From positions 124,001 to 188,000 of the forward strand of contig JAPTJF010000010.1 of assembly GCA_029339195.1 (NCBI GenBank): a stretch of DNA of 64,000 bases, given 5' to 3'. Under the pieces are notes generated by a model. That model did not search any database. It was given only the letters and a program-made list of their open reading frames with translations, and was not told the DNA's origin. Shown here piece by piece: positions 1-9,886 of the stretch (within the stretch, counting starts at the first letter, position 1; the number at the start of each line of letters is the position of its first letter). The translations under genes were made by a program, and so were the position numbers. Source of the DNA: Micractinium sp. NFX-FRZ. Lineage: Eukaryota; Chlorophyta; Trebouxiophyceae; Chlorellales; Chlorellaceae.

Positions 1-255
1 TGGGGCGTGCACACAAGGGGTGGGCGGGCGGTACCGGCTGTTTGGGCGGCTTCAGCCGGGCCCAGGCCGGCGGAGGGTACTGCCCACGCCTTTGCCTGAG
101 CACCGCATGCACTCGCTTGGACGCCCACCCCGGCCAGAATGACGCTGCCAGACACACACGCACACACGCGCTGCGCACCGCCGGTCCACTGCCTTCCCAT
201 GCGCGCCACCACGCGCGCCTCCCTGCCGCCCAACTTGGCGGCGGCTGGCTGAACT

Positions 256-256
256 C

Positions 257-294
<38 letters not shown>
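256..294. repeat. CCTG microsatellite in intron
   Basis: About nine tandem CCTG/CTGC units form the pyrimidine-rich run directly before the acceptor of the DSGGP exon of the protease gene. The same simple repeat precedes acceptors at 59126-59152 and lies in an intron at 61363-61384. Confidence 0.9.
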
Positions 295-296
295 AG

Positions 297-3200
297 ACTC
301 TGGAGGGCCGGTCGTTGTGCCGCGCAGCAGCTGCTCAAAAGAGGATGTGGTGACCGGCCTGGTCAGCTGGGGCGATGTGTGCATCAGTGGTGCCACGGGC
401 ATCAACCCAGGTGAGGGTGCCGCGGGGAGGGGGGGCGTTGCACCCGGGCGCATGCCGCAACACCTGCTGTGCTGCCCGGATGGCACACCTCCCCCACAAG
501 CTGTCCCACCGACGGCCCCACCCCGCCTCTCTGCCTTCCCCTGTTAAACTGAATGCGAGGCGCGGTTTGTGTGCCCTTCAATCAAACAATGCTTGGTGCA
601 GCTCCGCACGCCTGATGTGACAACGGTGCCGCCCTGGGTTGAGCCCTGGGTCCCCATGGCACGTCTCCTATCGCACCACAGCACCTTGCTCCTTCCCCCC
701 TGCCCAACCTGCAGGGGTATACACTGACCTGGCAATGGTGCGGCCCTGGATTGAGCAAACGGTCAGGCGGCTCACAAATGACACCCTGCCTGTCCCCGCG
801 GCAGCAAACTGCAGCGGCCGCGGTGCGTGGGGTCGCGTGGTATGCACCGGGAGGGGGCAGGAGGGGGTAGGGGACCCGCCTGTGCAACCTGCCTCCGCTC
901 TGGGCCTGCCTCCGGCGGTGCAACGCACGCTGAACCCGCTGCCCAGTGGAGTTACAGCCGTCCAGCCGTCCCTGCTTGCCTGCCGGCTCCTCCAGGATTC
1001 CTGGCTCCCGGACCTCCCATCCCTCCCCACTGCCTCCAGTTTGCGTGTGGGGGGCCTCCGCCCAGGCCTCCCCGTCCCTCGCTCCCGCCACTCCCCCCTC
1101 ACGCCGTGTTGCCCCTGCCTGCTGTGCCCGCTGTGGTCTGCTGCAGTGTATGGCGACCCACTCGTTCGCGGCTTCAGTGGAGGCGTGTTTACGTACAAGG
1201 GCGAGGCGGGCGCGACAGTGAACGTGAGCAGGGTCTGGAGGGCGGGCCTGTGAGGGGGGAAGCGGGAGGGAGGGAGGGCTTGTCCCCTGTGGCCCAGCAC
1301 AGCACAGCATGTTGTGGCAGGCACTGCTGCTGCCGCCAAGTCCCCACGCCGGGCAGCAGATGGTTGGTGCAGCATTGTGGGTGCCGCGCATGCCCCTTGC
1401 GCTGCGCAGCCATGCACCGCGCTGCTTGGCCTCATACCGTGTGTGTTTTGGGGCGTGTGTGTGTGTGTGTGAAGGGGGGGCCAAAAAGGCTGCCCCCTTT
1501 TCGGCGCCTTGGCGCGCCCCACCGTGCCGCCAGCTCCGCACGCGCGCCCCCCACGCTTTGGTCGCTGCTCCGCCTGCTGTGCAGATCCTCACCGGCCCCG
1601 GCCTCCGCCTGACTGGCGTGCTGAAGAATGTTTCCAGTACGGTGAGGGGGCAGCTCCAGCACTGGCGCCCACGCTCGAGTGGAACGCACGCTTTGCCCAA
1701 CATTTGCTGCCCAGCTCGCTTGCTCATGCTGCACCGCACTGCATGCTCACACGGGCACCGCACACAAATGTGGTGGCGGTGTGGCATGTCTGCCACCCGC
1801 GCGGTGCACATGCCCTGGTGCGGGCCACCCCGCCACAGCACGCGCACTGCTAGGAGCGAGGCGGCGGCCTGCCTGTGCCAGGTGGCGTGCCGCGTGCATC
1901 GCTGGCGGCGCCCCGGTGGCAATGCCCGTGCACGCCCCTTATTCGCTTGTGTGGTCCCTGCTGTGCTGCTGCTGCCCTGCGCAGGGCGGCACTGCCCTGG
2001 GCAGCGTCACGTTGAGGTTGGGCGACGTTGTGCGCGTGACGGCTGTGGGGCAGCAGATGACGGGTGAGTGGAGGGCGGCGGAGCAGGGGTGCGTGCAGCC
2101 GGCGGCGGCGGCGGCAGCAGCAGCATCAGTGGAAGCTGGAGGGAAGCTGCAGTAGCTGTTTATTCAGCAGCTGTTCAGTACCTGGCTGTGCTGCGGCGCG
2201 TGGTGGTGGTCCTGCTGGGTGCTGTGGTCGGCATGAAGTGGAGGAGGCACCAGCCCGCTTGACCTGCCAATTCTGTCTGCTCCCCACTAGCCAGGCACCA
2301 CAACACATCCCTTCCTCCCCTCTCCATCCAACTGCTTCTCTCCAACGCTGCGCTCTTGCCCCCCTCTGCCTCGTGCACAGTGTCGATCAACACACGGGCC
2401 CTCCCTGCCAACAGCACCGCGGCGGTCACGAACAACGGGTCTGTGACGTTTGAGGCGACCCAGGTGGGCTGGGGGTGGCAGTGGGGGCAGGCAGGGGAGG
2501 GTCAGCGGGGGCCAGCCACAGGCTCTGCTATTGTAGCGGCCTCTCCTGCAAGCAGGCGAGCATGCGCAGCGCAGGGCAGCGGGCGGGGGGCCAGTGGCGT
2601 TGTGTGCCGGCAGGACTGGCCCGGCAGGGGTCACTGGGGTGGCGCAGCTGGCTGGTGCACGCAGCCAGGGCGAGCACCGCAGGCTCCCACGGCAGAGGCT
2701 TCTCCGCCTGCAGTGCACAGGCAAGACGCACGTTCCCCCTTCCACCACTTCGTTTGGATTCTTCCCTTTCAAGGACCTCTGCTTGCTTGCGTGCTCGCTC
2801 GCCCACCCGCCTCTTGGGATGCCTGCCCACCTGCCCGCCCCGCCCCGCCTGCCCCACGTCCTGCCTCCCCTGCTTCCCTGCCCCCGCTTGGCCCTGCAGG
2901 CGCGCAGCACCCGCCGGGTCATTGTGCAGCAGCCAAGTGCCACTGTCACGATTGAGCAGCAATTCAACAAGGTGGGTCCGCAATGGGTGCAAACCAATCA
3001 CGTGGGGGAGGTGGTGGTCAACAAGTTTGATCTTGTCTCCAGGCACGTACGTGCACACGGAGCGCGCGGGAAGGTGCATGTAGGGCGCGCGGGCAGACGT
3101 TGTGCTGCCAGCTGGGCGATCGGTAGGCGCCCGTGGCACTGCTGGTCGGTCGGGCTGTGCGGGCTGGCATGACGGCATGCCCGGCCCATCCCGTCCCGTC

Positions 3201-3486
3201 GTCACGCCGTGATGTGATGCGCGCCGCCCGCCCGCTCAAGTGTCCACTCCCCTCGCTTGCCCCGTCCCCTGCGCTGTGGCTCTGCGCCCTGTTCCAAGCT
3301 GTGCAGAAGAGCGGCGGCGCCTATGCAGCCTGGCTGGACGTATCGGTTGCGCTCAAGTTTGCGCCTCTCACTCCCCTTTCGGGCGTGCTTGGAGAGACTT
3401 TCAAGCCGAGCGTGCAACTCAAAAAGGCCGCTGCCGCTGGTAAAGCCACCCAGCTCAGTGCATCCTTCGCCATCATCCCGGCCTGA
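297..3486 (+). CDS. Trypsin-like serine protease with root-cap-like C-terminal domain (3' part)
   Basis: This is the 3' part of a multi-exon gene; upstream exons lie before the window. Exons: 297-410, 715-822, 1147-1223, 1585-1641, 1985-2063, 2381-2463, 2900-2971, 3307-3486. All junctions keep frame (at least 256 residues here). The first exon has the catalytic-serine motif of S1 (chymotrypsin-fold) proteases, DSGGP, its leading G being upstream, followed by VTGLVSWGDVC. The second exon has PGVYTDLAMVRPWI, the usual end of a trypsin domain. His and Asp of the triad must lie upstream. The remaining 150 or so residues begin GDPLVRGFSGGVFTY and end with LDVSVALKF and GVLGETF, resembling the root cap/LEA-related domain of plants (GDPLV..GFDG at the start, GVLGQTY near the end). 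A secreted location is likely from the family but the signal peptide is not visible. The end of exon 7 is the least certain junction. Confidence 0.8.
1443..1472. repeat. TG microsatellite in intron
   Basis: A GTGTGTGT run lies inside an intron of the protease gene. No further function is visible. Confidence 0.8.
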
Positions 3487-4777
3487 GCCAAGCCTGCGAG
3501 GCCAGGCGTGGCACCCTGCGTGCCCTCTCCTGCCGCAGCGCGCAGGCGCGCTGGGTAGCCTGGTCGCCAGGAACAGCGCCCGGCTGTAGCCCAGGGCAGG
3601 CTTGCCCGGCTGCCTAGCAGCGGGCGCATCAGATTCTGAGCTCTGCGGCACGCAGCTGTGCTCGGCGCCTGTGCTACATGGCTTGTCACTGTCACTGACT
3701 TGGAAGCCTTCCCACACTCACTTGGCTGGTTGCCCCCTCTTCTTCTGCACTCAATCCCTTCACATATGTTGGTCTCCTCTTTCGCACTGTTCCCGCCCCA
3801 TCATCACACAACTAGATTCCTCCCTCATCCGTGCGACTCCTTGTCTTTTTGCCACCCTCTCTGAATTCTGACTTGGCAAAGCCAAATCAGCTATTACGAT
3901 TACATGTGTGGCTGTCGCCGCCTCCTTAACAGCCCTGCCTGGCCGCTGGCTGCCCAGCCCAGCCCAGCCGCACGTGTCGCCTCTCGCTGGCAAGTGCCCC
4001 GTGGGCTCCGGCGCTGCCTTTGTGCTCCAAAACCACACCCTGTAACCGCCGCCTGCATCCCGGCCACTGTCCCAGCACTACCCCGCACGGTGGGGCAGGG
4101 CGTGAAGGCTCCAGGGCAGTTTGCCAGATGGAATACCCGCCCCAGGATCCCAGCGAATGGAATACCTCGGGGGCGGAGGGTGGAGGGCTACAGGGCATAC
4201 CAGAGTGGAGGCGTGCGCTTGTTCGAAAGCTGAGGCCAGGGCACTAGGAGCGCGGGTGAGCTTGTAAGGATGAAGGTGCGCCCAAAGCTCAACTGGGCGT
4301 GAGGTATCCTTGGGGATGGGGATGCTGGGGTCTGGATACCGCGCCCCAAGGGGGGCGCCGCTGGGTGCACCGCCGCAGAGATCTGCCCCACCGGGATGCT
4401 CCTGGTCCAGCTGCTGTGCTACATGGCCCAACGGCCAGCTGCAGCCTGCGGTGCACTATACAACAAGCGCCGGCTACTTCGGGCGTTAAAGCGCACAAGC
4501 CACCGCGGCATTTTAGTAAACACCCGCCTGCGGTCGGCTCCGGGCTTCCCCTGTCAGTGAGCATATGTGTTACTGTCAATTGGCCATCAACGCCGCCGCA
4601 TGCTGGCGAGACAAGCCCTGATCGAATCCTCAGCATGACAAAAGTGCCAGCTCAGCTGCTCATTTGTCAAAACCGCGCCCCCGATGTCCCTTGTTCGCAT
4701 TCTATCTCTCCTCGCTGCTTTGAACACTTGTTATACCTCCTACAAACCCAGAGAGGCAAAGCCTGGCACTCACAACC
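3487..4777. other. Intergenic region between protease and transporter genes
   Basis: No supported gene. It should hold the 3' UTR of the protease gene (a TGTAA lies at 4041-4045, rather far from the stop) and the promoter and 5' leader of the transporter. A short direct repeat containing ATGGAATACC occurs twice at 4128-4163. Open frames here lack recognisable domains and splice structure. Confidence 0.5.
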
Positions 4778-6506
4778 ATGTCGACCGACAGCCTTGCTCT
4801 GCTGGCTCAGCGCCTGCAGCAGCTCAGCGAGGATGGAATCAAGGTCAACCCCGCCACTGCCAACCCCGGTAAGTGCGCTGCAAGTAGCCCCACTGGTTGG
4901 TTGAGCTGGGGAGCTACGTAACGATGCCGGCACCCTGTTGGGGCTTCCCTCCGCCTTTCGCCGCGTTTGTTTGAATCTCCGCATCGCAAAGCAGCCGTGC
5001 GTTGTGCCCGAAGGCCGCCCGACAGTGCGCTGGCACTGGTTGATAGAGCATGACTAACGCGTTTGAAGCGGCTAAGCCTCCGCCCGCCCCGCTCGCCTTG
5101 CCACTTCGCTGTGCATGTCACATTGGTTGTGGTTTTGCGCCATGCCGGCCGTTCGGAATAGGGTCGCCGGGCCTTGCATGGGCCCGCCCGCCGCCAGGTT
5201 GGAGCAGGCGGCCGCCGCCCAGCTGACTCGCACCCCTCCTCCCCTCCCTGTCCCCTGCCCTGCAGCCCCCCTGGGCCTGTATGGCTTTGCGCTCACCACC
5301 GCGCTGCTTCAGGGAGCCAAGACTCAGCTGACTGAGCCCACCGGCACCGGTCAGCTGGCCGTCAGCTTTGGCTTTTTCTTCGGCGGCCTCGCCCAGTTCT
5401 GCGCCGGCCTGCTGGAGTACCAGCGCCGCAACACCTTTGGCACCGTCGCCTTCTGCTGGTGAGCGCGTGGGGCGGGTGTTGGTTGGGTGTGGGTTGGGTT
5501 TGGGGAAGGGGAGGGCGACGCTCCTGCCTACCGCCTTTTGCCATTGCACACCCGCCCAGCCTCTGCCTCCTCTCGAGCCCCCTCCTCACTCTCCCTCCCC
5601 TCTGCCCTGCCCCTCCCCTGCCTCCAACAGCTATGGCGCCTTCTGGATGTCCCTGGCCATCTTCACCACCCTGTCTGCCGCCAAGGTGTTTGGCCCCACC
5701 CCCGTGAAGGGCGACCGCCTCATGCTCACCCTGTGGGGCATCCTGGTGAGCCGACCCACCCGCCTGCCCTCTGCCTGCCCGCCTCCCCTGCACTGCTGGG
5801 GTGCAAGTGTCGATTTCATTGATGCTGCCTTGCTGCCTGCTCTGGGGACGCCCCTCCTTCCGTGCATGGCCTTGTGGGCTCAGCTCCCCGCCTTGCCTCC
5901 CTGCACCGCCCTCACCCCACCCCTCACCCCGCCCCCTCCCCCTCCCCACCCCCGCAGACCTTCCTGCTCTGGCTGTGCACCTTCCACACCAACGTCGTCA
6001 CCTGCTGGCTCTTCTTCTCCCTCTCCGTCCTCTTCTGGCTGCTTGCCGGCGGCGTGGGCACCTCTGAGGAGCGCGTCACCCTCACCAAGTTTGCCGGCGG
6101 CTGGGGCTTCATGGTGGCTGCCGTCGCCTTCTACGACGGCACTGCCGCCCTCATGAAGGTGGGTGGGCTGCGTGCAGGGCCTGGGCGGGGGTGCGTGGGT
6201 GGTGTGGCGTAGAGCCTGTGCAGGCTTGATAGGCGGGGCCTGTGCATGCTACTGTTCTCGATGGATTGCTGGGGCCTGTTTCCATTGTGCTCGCCCCAGC
6301 CCCCACCCCGCTCCGCCCGCGCACACAACAATGCAAGCACTCACCCGACCCTACCCCCCTGCCTTCTGTCCCTGCCGCAGGACGTGTACGGCAAGCAGAT
6401 CCTGCCCGTGTGGCCCCTGAAGCCCGTCAACAAGGTGTCCCTGGGCGACTTCGGCACCAAGCGCTTTGTGGACCCAGAGGCCGGCACCGCCGCCAAGACT
6501 TCCTGA
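4778..6506 (+). CDS. GPR1/FUN34/YaaH family acetate-type transporter
   Basis: Exons 4778-4868, 5266-5458, 5631-5745, 5958-6158 and 6381-6506 join in frame to a 241-residue protein, the normal size of the family. The family signature NPAPLGL is rebuilt across the first intron at residues 29-35, which fixes that junction. Six hydrophobic segments follow, with the conserved FFGGLAQFCAGLLEY in helix 2 and YGAFW opening helix 3. Members are proton-coupled carriers or channels for acetate and succinate in bacteria, yeast and Chlamydomonas (GFY proteins). Substrate is inferred from the family. The start has an N-terminal soluble stretch of about 28 residues, as in relatives. A TGTAA polyadenylation signal lies about 365 bases after the stop. 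Confidence 0.93.
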
Positions 6507-6961
6507 GCGAGTCAACCGCCTTCCCCCCCCCCCCCCCAATCTCCCAAAACTCCCAAAACTCCCAATGTTGCACACACACCCACACACACAGAGAACAATT
6601 AATGACCCCCCCTGAGCATCCGCCTCACACCCCATTCCGCCTCACTACCCTTGCCCTCCCTTGCCGCCGCTCAACCACCCCTTTTTCTCTCGCCCCTCAC
6701 ACCCAAGGCCCACCTATCTGTACGAGAGAACACCCAAGCCGCCCCTGTGCGGAGAGAGAGCACACCACAGTTTTTGGCGGCTCGGCAGGCCTTGATTGCC
6801 GCTCGGTTTTTTGCACTGCGAGCCCGCACAGCCATGGCTGGAACGTCTCTACAGCAATCAGATTACTACTCTGTAAACAGCTGCATCTTTAGACAGAGGA
6901 TGGTATAAGTGAGCAGCATCGTACATTGGTGAGGAGCCTGGCTGGTTGTGGCGGTGGTTGT
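6507..6961. other. 3' UTR and intergenic region with simple repeats
   Basis: Holds the transporter 3' UTR. It begins with a C homopolymer (about 6522-6537), three short CTCCCAAAA repeats and a CA-rich run near 6570-6592. No gene seen. Confidence 0.6.
6872..6876 (+). other. TGTAA polyadenylation signal (transporter)
   Basis: TGTAA is the common polyadenylation signal in chlorophyte algae. This copy lies about 365 bases downstream of the transporter stop and just before the LINE fragment. Confidence 0.6.
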
Positions 6962-6983
6962 CAATCAATCAATCAATTACATT

Positions 6984-8141
6984 TCAAGTCCACGGGGAGC
7001 CAGCAGCGGTCTCATGGGACAGAGCAGGGGGAGAGCAATGGAGTGTGTAGCTTTGATGAAGGAACTGTGCGAGGCGGGCGCTGGCTGGCTGGGCCAGCCA
7101 GGCCGCAGGGGTTGAGATAGAGGGTGGGAAGAGGTCTGCAAATTGGGTGCGGAGTGTGGTGTAGAGGGGGCACTGAAAGAGGAGGTGTGCTACGTCTTCT
7201 TTTGGGGCAGGGCAGTGGGGGCAGTGTAGGGTTTGTGCACGGCGGGTAGAGGCTGCTATGCGGGCGGTGGGAAGGCAACGATTCTGGGAGACACATGTGG
7301 GGCAGAGCCAATCACCGGGTGGGGGTTCGGGGAGCGGAGGGTCTGTGCATTGGCAGTGCCAGGCATGGTCGCATGAATCGCAGAGTAGGAGGGGGTTGGT
7401 GTCGTGCCAGGTGGTGATGCCACAGTGCATGCATGGTTTGTGTTGGTGGCGGAGTTTTTCGGCTGCTTTCTGGTATCGGGAGGTATGCTCAGCAAGCCAG
7501 TGGTTGCCACAACGCAGGCGGACAAGAGCAGTACGGTGCTTGTGCGAGATGGAGGGATCAGAGAGGTATGGCTGTGGGGCGGGGGGAAAGGCGGGAACAA
7601 GTGACATGTATGCTGCGCTTTGGGAGCCACTGCTGCGGGCGAGACTGCCGGCGGCAAGTGCAGCGGCAGCCGCAAGGTCGCGGTACCACTGCGCAGCCCA
7701 GTGCTGCTGGGTGGCATGCTGTACATCGGGGCGTGTTAATGCTGCCAGCTCATCGGGGCTGGAGGCTGTGAGGCCGAGCGTGGAGGTGAGGTGTTGCTGC
7801 AGGGCGCCTAGGCCAGTGCGGCAGCGGGGCTGCCGTTGCTGCTCGAGCTCCAGAGCTACCGTGAGGGCGCGCTTGGCGGGGCGGTCATCGGGGAGGGCTG
7901 CCACCCGGTTGAAGTAGCTGGTGGCGAGGTGGGTCCAGTGGAGGGAGAGGGGGTTGCGTGCAAATTCGGCAATGCGGCGGAGGAAGCGGCGGTGGAGGGT
8001 TTCTGCGTTGTGGAGGGTTGTGCTGCTGACGACAGCCGCACGCCAAGGCAGCGCACTGTGTGTCGCCCGTGCTTTGCCGTACCTTGCGTGCCCTTCCAGT
8101 GGCTGACAGTCTAGTGCCCAAGAGGAGGCTGAGAGGCCCAA
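6984..8141 (-). pseudogene. LINE polyprotein C-terminal fragment with PHD finger
   Basis: The frame is open for about 385 codons but begins without ATG. In order: an alpha-helical segment with HTHLATSYF-type text typical of the region after the reverse transcriptase thumb, then a motif RLRCGNHWLAEHTSRY, then a PHD-type zinc finger (CMHCGITTWH, LLLCDSCDHAWHCQC, DWLCPTC), and finally HCPHCPAPKEDVAHLLFQC, a CCHC-like cluster common at the end of LINE polyproteins. PHD fingers bind histone tails, so in an intact element this one might guide integration or chromatin contact; that is inference. The open frame and lack of stops suggest a fairly recent insertion. Confidence 0.75.
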
Positions 8142-8153
8142 GAGGAGGCTGAG
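8109..8153. repeat. Tandem 21-base duplication at LINE 5' edge
   Basis: The unit CCCAAGAGGAGGCTGAGA occurs twice in direct tandem, right at the truncated 5' end of the LINE fragment. It may be part of the element or arose at insertion. Confidence 0.7.
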
Positions 8154-8303
8154 AAGCGTGCAATGTGCATCAGCTGCTGCCCAGCTGTCGACATCACCAC
8201 CGCAAGTACGGCGCTGCCACCCTGTCGCCCTGGTGGCCTCCTGCTGGCCTCTCTTGGCTTGGCTCCCTCGCTTCTCTTGCTCCGTTTCTTTTCTTACCCT
8301 ATA

Positions 8304-9310
8304 ATGGCGGAGCGCTACGAGAGTGTGGATGTGGAGGCCGCTTCCAACTTGGTCTCGGGGAATGAGTTTGTGCTGCTAGACGTGCGGTGAGCGCCATCGA
8401 AATTCGCCAGACTCTCTGGTCTTCCTTGGGCAGCCGCTAGCCCACCCGATCACATGCCGGAGACCGCTCTAGTCCCGTCACCTTCTGTCGCCCTTGTTGG
8501 CGAGGCTGCTGCGCTTCTGAAGCTCAAACGTGCCGCGCCAAGTGAAAGCGCCGCTTCAGCGCTTTCCCCAGTCGCCTGCATTGCCGCCACCGCCGCCGCC
8601 GCCGTCCACCCGCCTTCCGCAGCCTGCTGGTGCCCACGCGCCGCCCGCCCCACTGGTGCCCTGCTGCGCTCGCTGCAGGACGCCACAAGAATTCGCTAGC
8701 GGGCACGCTCCGGGCGCGCTAAATGTGCCCTTCATGCTAGAGACGGAGGAGGGGCGGTCCCACAACCCCGACTTCCTCACCCAGGTGCGCCCCGCTGCCG
8801 CAAGGGTCCCCAGAAAGCACGCTTTCAAACAATCCCCAGAGGCAGGTACCCCGCTGCCGCTGCAGCTGCCGTGCCCACTGCCCTGCCACCTTACTCGCAC
8901 CCTCGTGCCCACCTGCTGCCTTTGTCCTGGAACGGTACCGCTTGCAGGTGCGGCAAGCCTTCCCAGACAAGCAGGCGGCCCACCTGTGCGTGACATGCGG
9001 CGGCGGGACGCGGGGCACCTCCGCCGCCACGGCGCTCTGCGAGGACGGCTTCGCCAGCGTCAAGTGCATGCCAGGTCAGTGCGTGTGTGTGCAGCTCCCT
9101 GCAGGCGGCACAGTACGCTGCCATGCTGCCCACCCTCTCCCTGTTCGGGGCCGGGCAGCGGCAGGGAGAAACAGAGGTGGGCGGCAGCATGATCCACTGC
9201 TCTGATGCACTCCGGCCTGCCCTGCATTCTGCCCTGGTCCCGCTCTGTTCCGTTGCGCAGGCGGCATGAAGGCCTGGTCGGCGCGCGGCCTGCCCACAAC
9301 AGCAGAGTAG
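8304..9310 (+). CDS. Single-domain rhodanese (sulfurtransferase-like)
   Basis: Exons 8304-8386, 8679-8784, 8948-9074 and 9261-9310 give a 121-residue protein, the size of plant single-domain sulfurtransferases (STR16-18 type). Conserved marks are FVLLDVRTPQEFASGHAPGA near residues 22-41, built across intron 1, the active-site loop CGGGTRG with the likely persulfide-carrying Cys at residue 80, and the final GGMKAW. These proteins move sulfane sulfur from a donor to an acceptor such as cyanide or a thiol. The loop has CxxxTR rather than the usual CxxGxR, so activity and donor choice are open. No obvious targeting peptide is seen. The promoter is squeezed between the LINE fragment and the start codon. 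Confidence 0.9.
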
Positions 9311-9456
9311 CGCAGCCAGCGGTGGTGGCCCGCCCACACATGCAGCACGTGGGAAGGCCAGGCGACGTCCGTTACTGGGGGAGGACGTGGGAGGGACATG
9401 GGGCAGGCTGCTCTGCATGCTGTGATCGTTGAGCATGGATGTGTGGTTAGCTGCAG

Positions 9457-9461
9457 TGTAA
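9457..9461 (+). other. TGTAA polyadenylation signal (rhodanese)
   Basis: TGTAA about 147 bases after the rhodanese stop, facing the HflX signal on the other strand at 9679-9683. Confidence 0.6.
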
Positions 9462-9678
9462 CATGTTTGCGGCGCACGGGAAGGGAGAGATGGAGAGGCG
9501 ACAGGAGGTACTGGTGGGGAGGAGAGGGGCAGGCACGGCGTGCCGCCTTTCTGGGCGCTCTCAATGCGTGACGTCAACACTCCACACTGCAACAGCAGTC
9601 CCCTCAGGCCAGCAACGCGCCTGGCGCAGCCGGGTGCTGCAGCCCCGCCCAGGCAGCTGCTGAGAAGCGCCCACTATG

Positions 9679-9683
9679 TTACA
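9679..9683 (-). other. TGTAA polyadenylation signal (HflX)
   Basis: TTACA on the plus strand is TGTAA on the minus strand, about 200 bases after the HflX stop. Confidence 0.55.
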
Positions 9684-9886
9684 CGGGGCCCCGCTTGGCG
9701 GGCAGACAACAGAATACCGAGGCGGAGGCCGGAGGGACACCGCGCAATAGCTTGGGAGGTACATGTGCGTATGGGAGCGCGGGGCACAAACAGTATCACA
9801 GGAGCCGAGGAGGCAGACGGGTCAACGAGCAGGCAGCGGGGCGTGTGAGCAGGCCAGGCCGGGCGTGACATTCTGCCGCTCACCGC

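Larger units (their letters stand above)
6962..8155 (-). mobile_element. 5'-truncated LINE retrotransposon fragment
   Basis: On the minus strand one open frame of about 385 residues (stop codon at about 6984) has no start codon of its own and reads as the C-terminal part of a non-LTR reverse transcriptase polyprotein. The frame contains a PHD finger and, after it, a Cys/His cluster of the type found at the end of LINE polyproteins. It ends just before a tail of ATTGATTGATTGATTGAC (plus-strand 6961-6977), a 3' microsatellite typical of poly(A)-less LINE clades. The reverse transcriptase and endonuclease parts are missing, so this is a dead, 5'-truncated copy. Its 5' edge lies about 150 bases upstream of the rhodanese start codon. 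A 36-base piece of the same 3' end recurs at 62758-62794. Confidence 0.8.
9311..9886. other. Convergent intergenic region, rhodanese and HflX
   Basis: Holds the two 3' UTRs, each with one TGTAA signal. No gene seen. The open frames here lack recognisable domains. Confidence 0.5.

Noticed and set aside
582..1922. Long minus-strand open frame opposite the protease gene
   Set aside because: It is an antisense shadow of GC-rich introns and exons; its text is low complexity and the plus strand holds a clear protease.
3904..4233. Open frames and a GAATACC-containing stretch that weakly resembles 9708-9750
   Set aside because: The similarity is only partial and short, too weak to call a dispersed repeat family; the open frames lack any domain.
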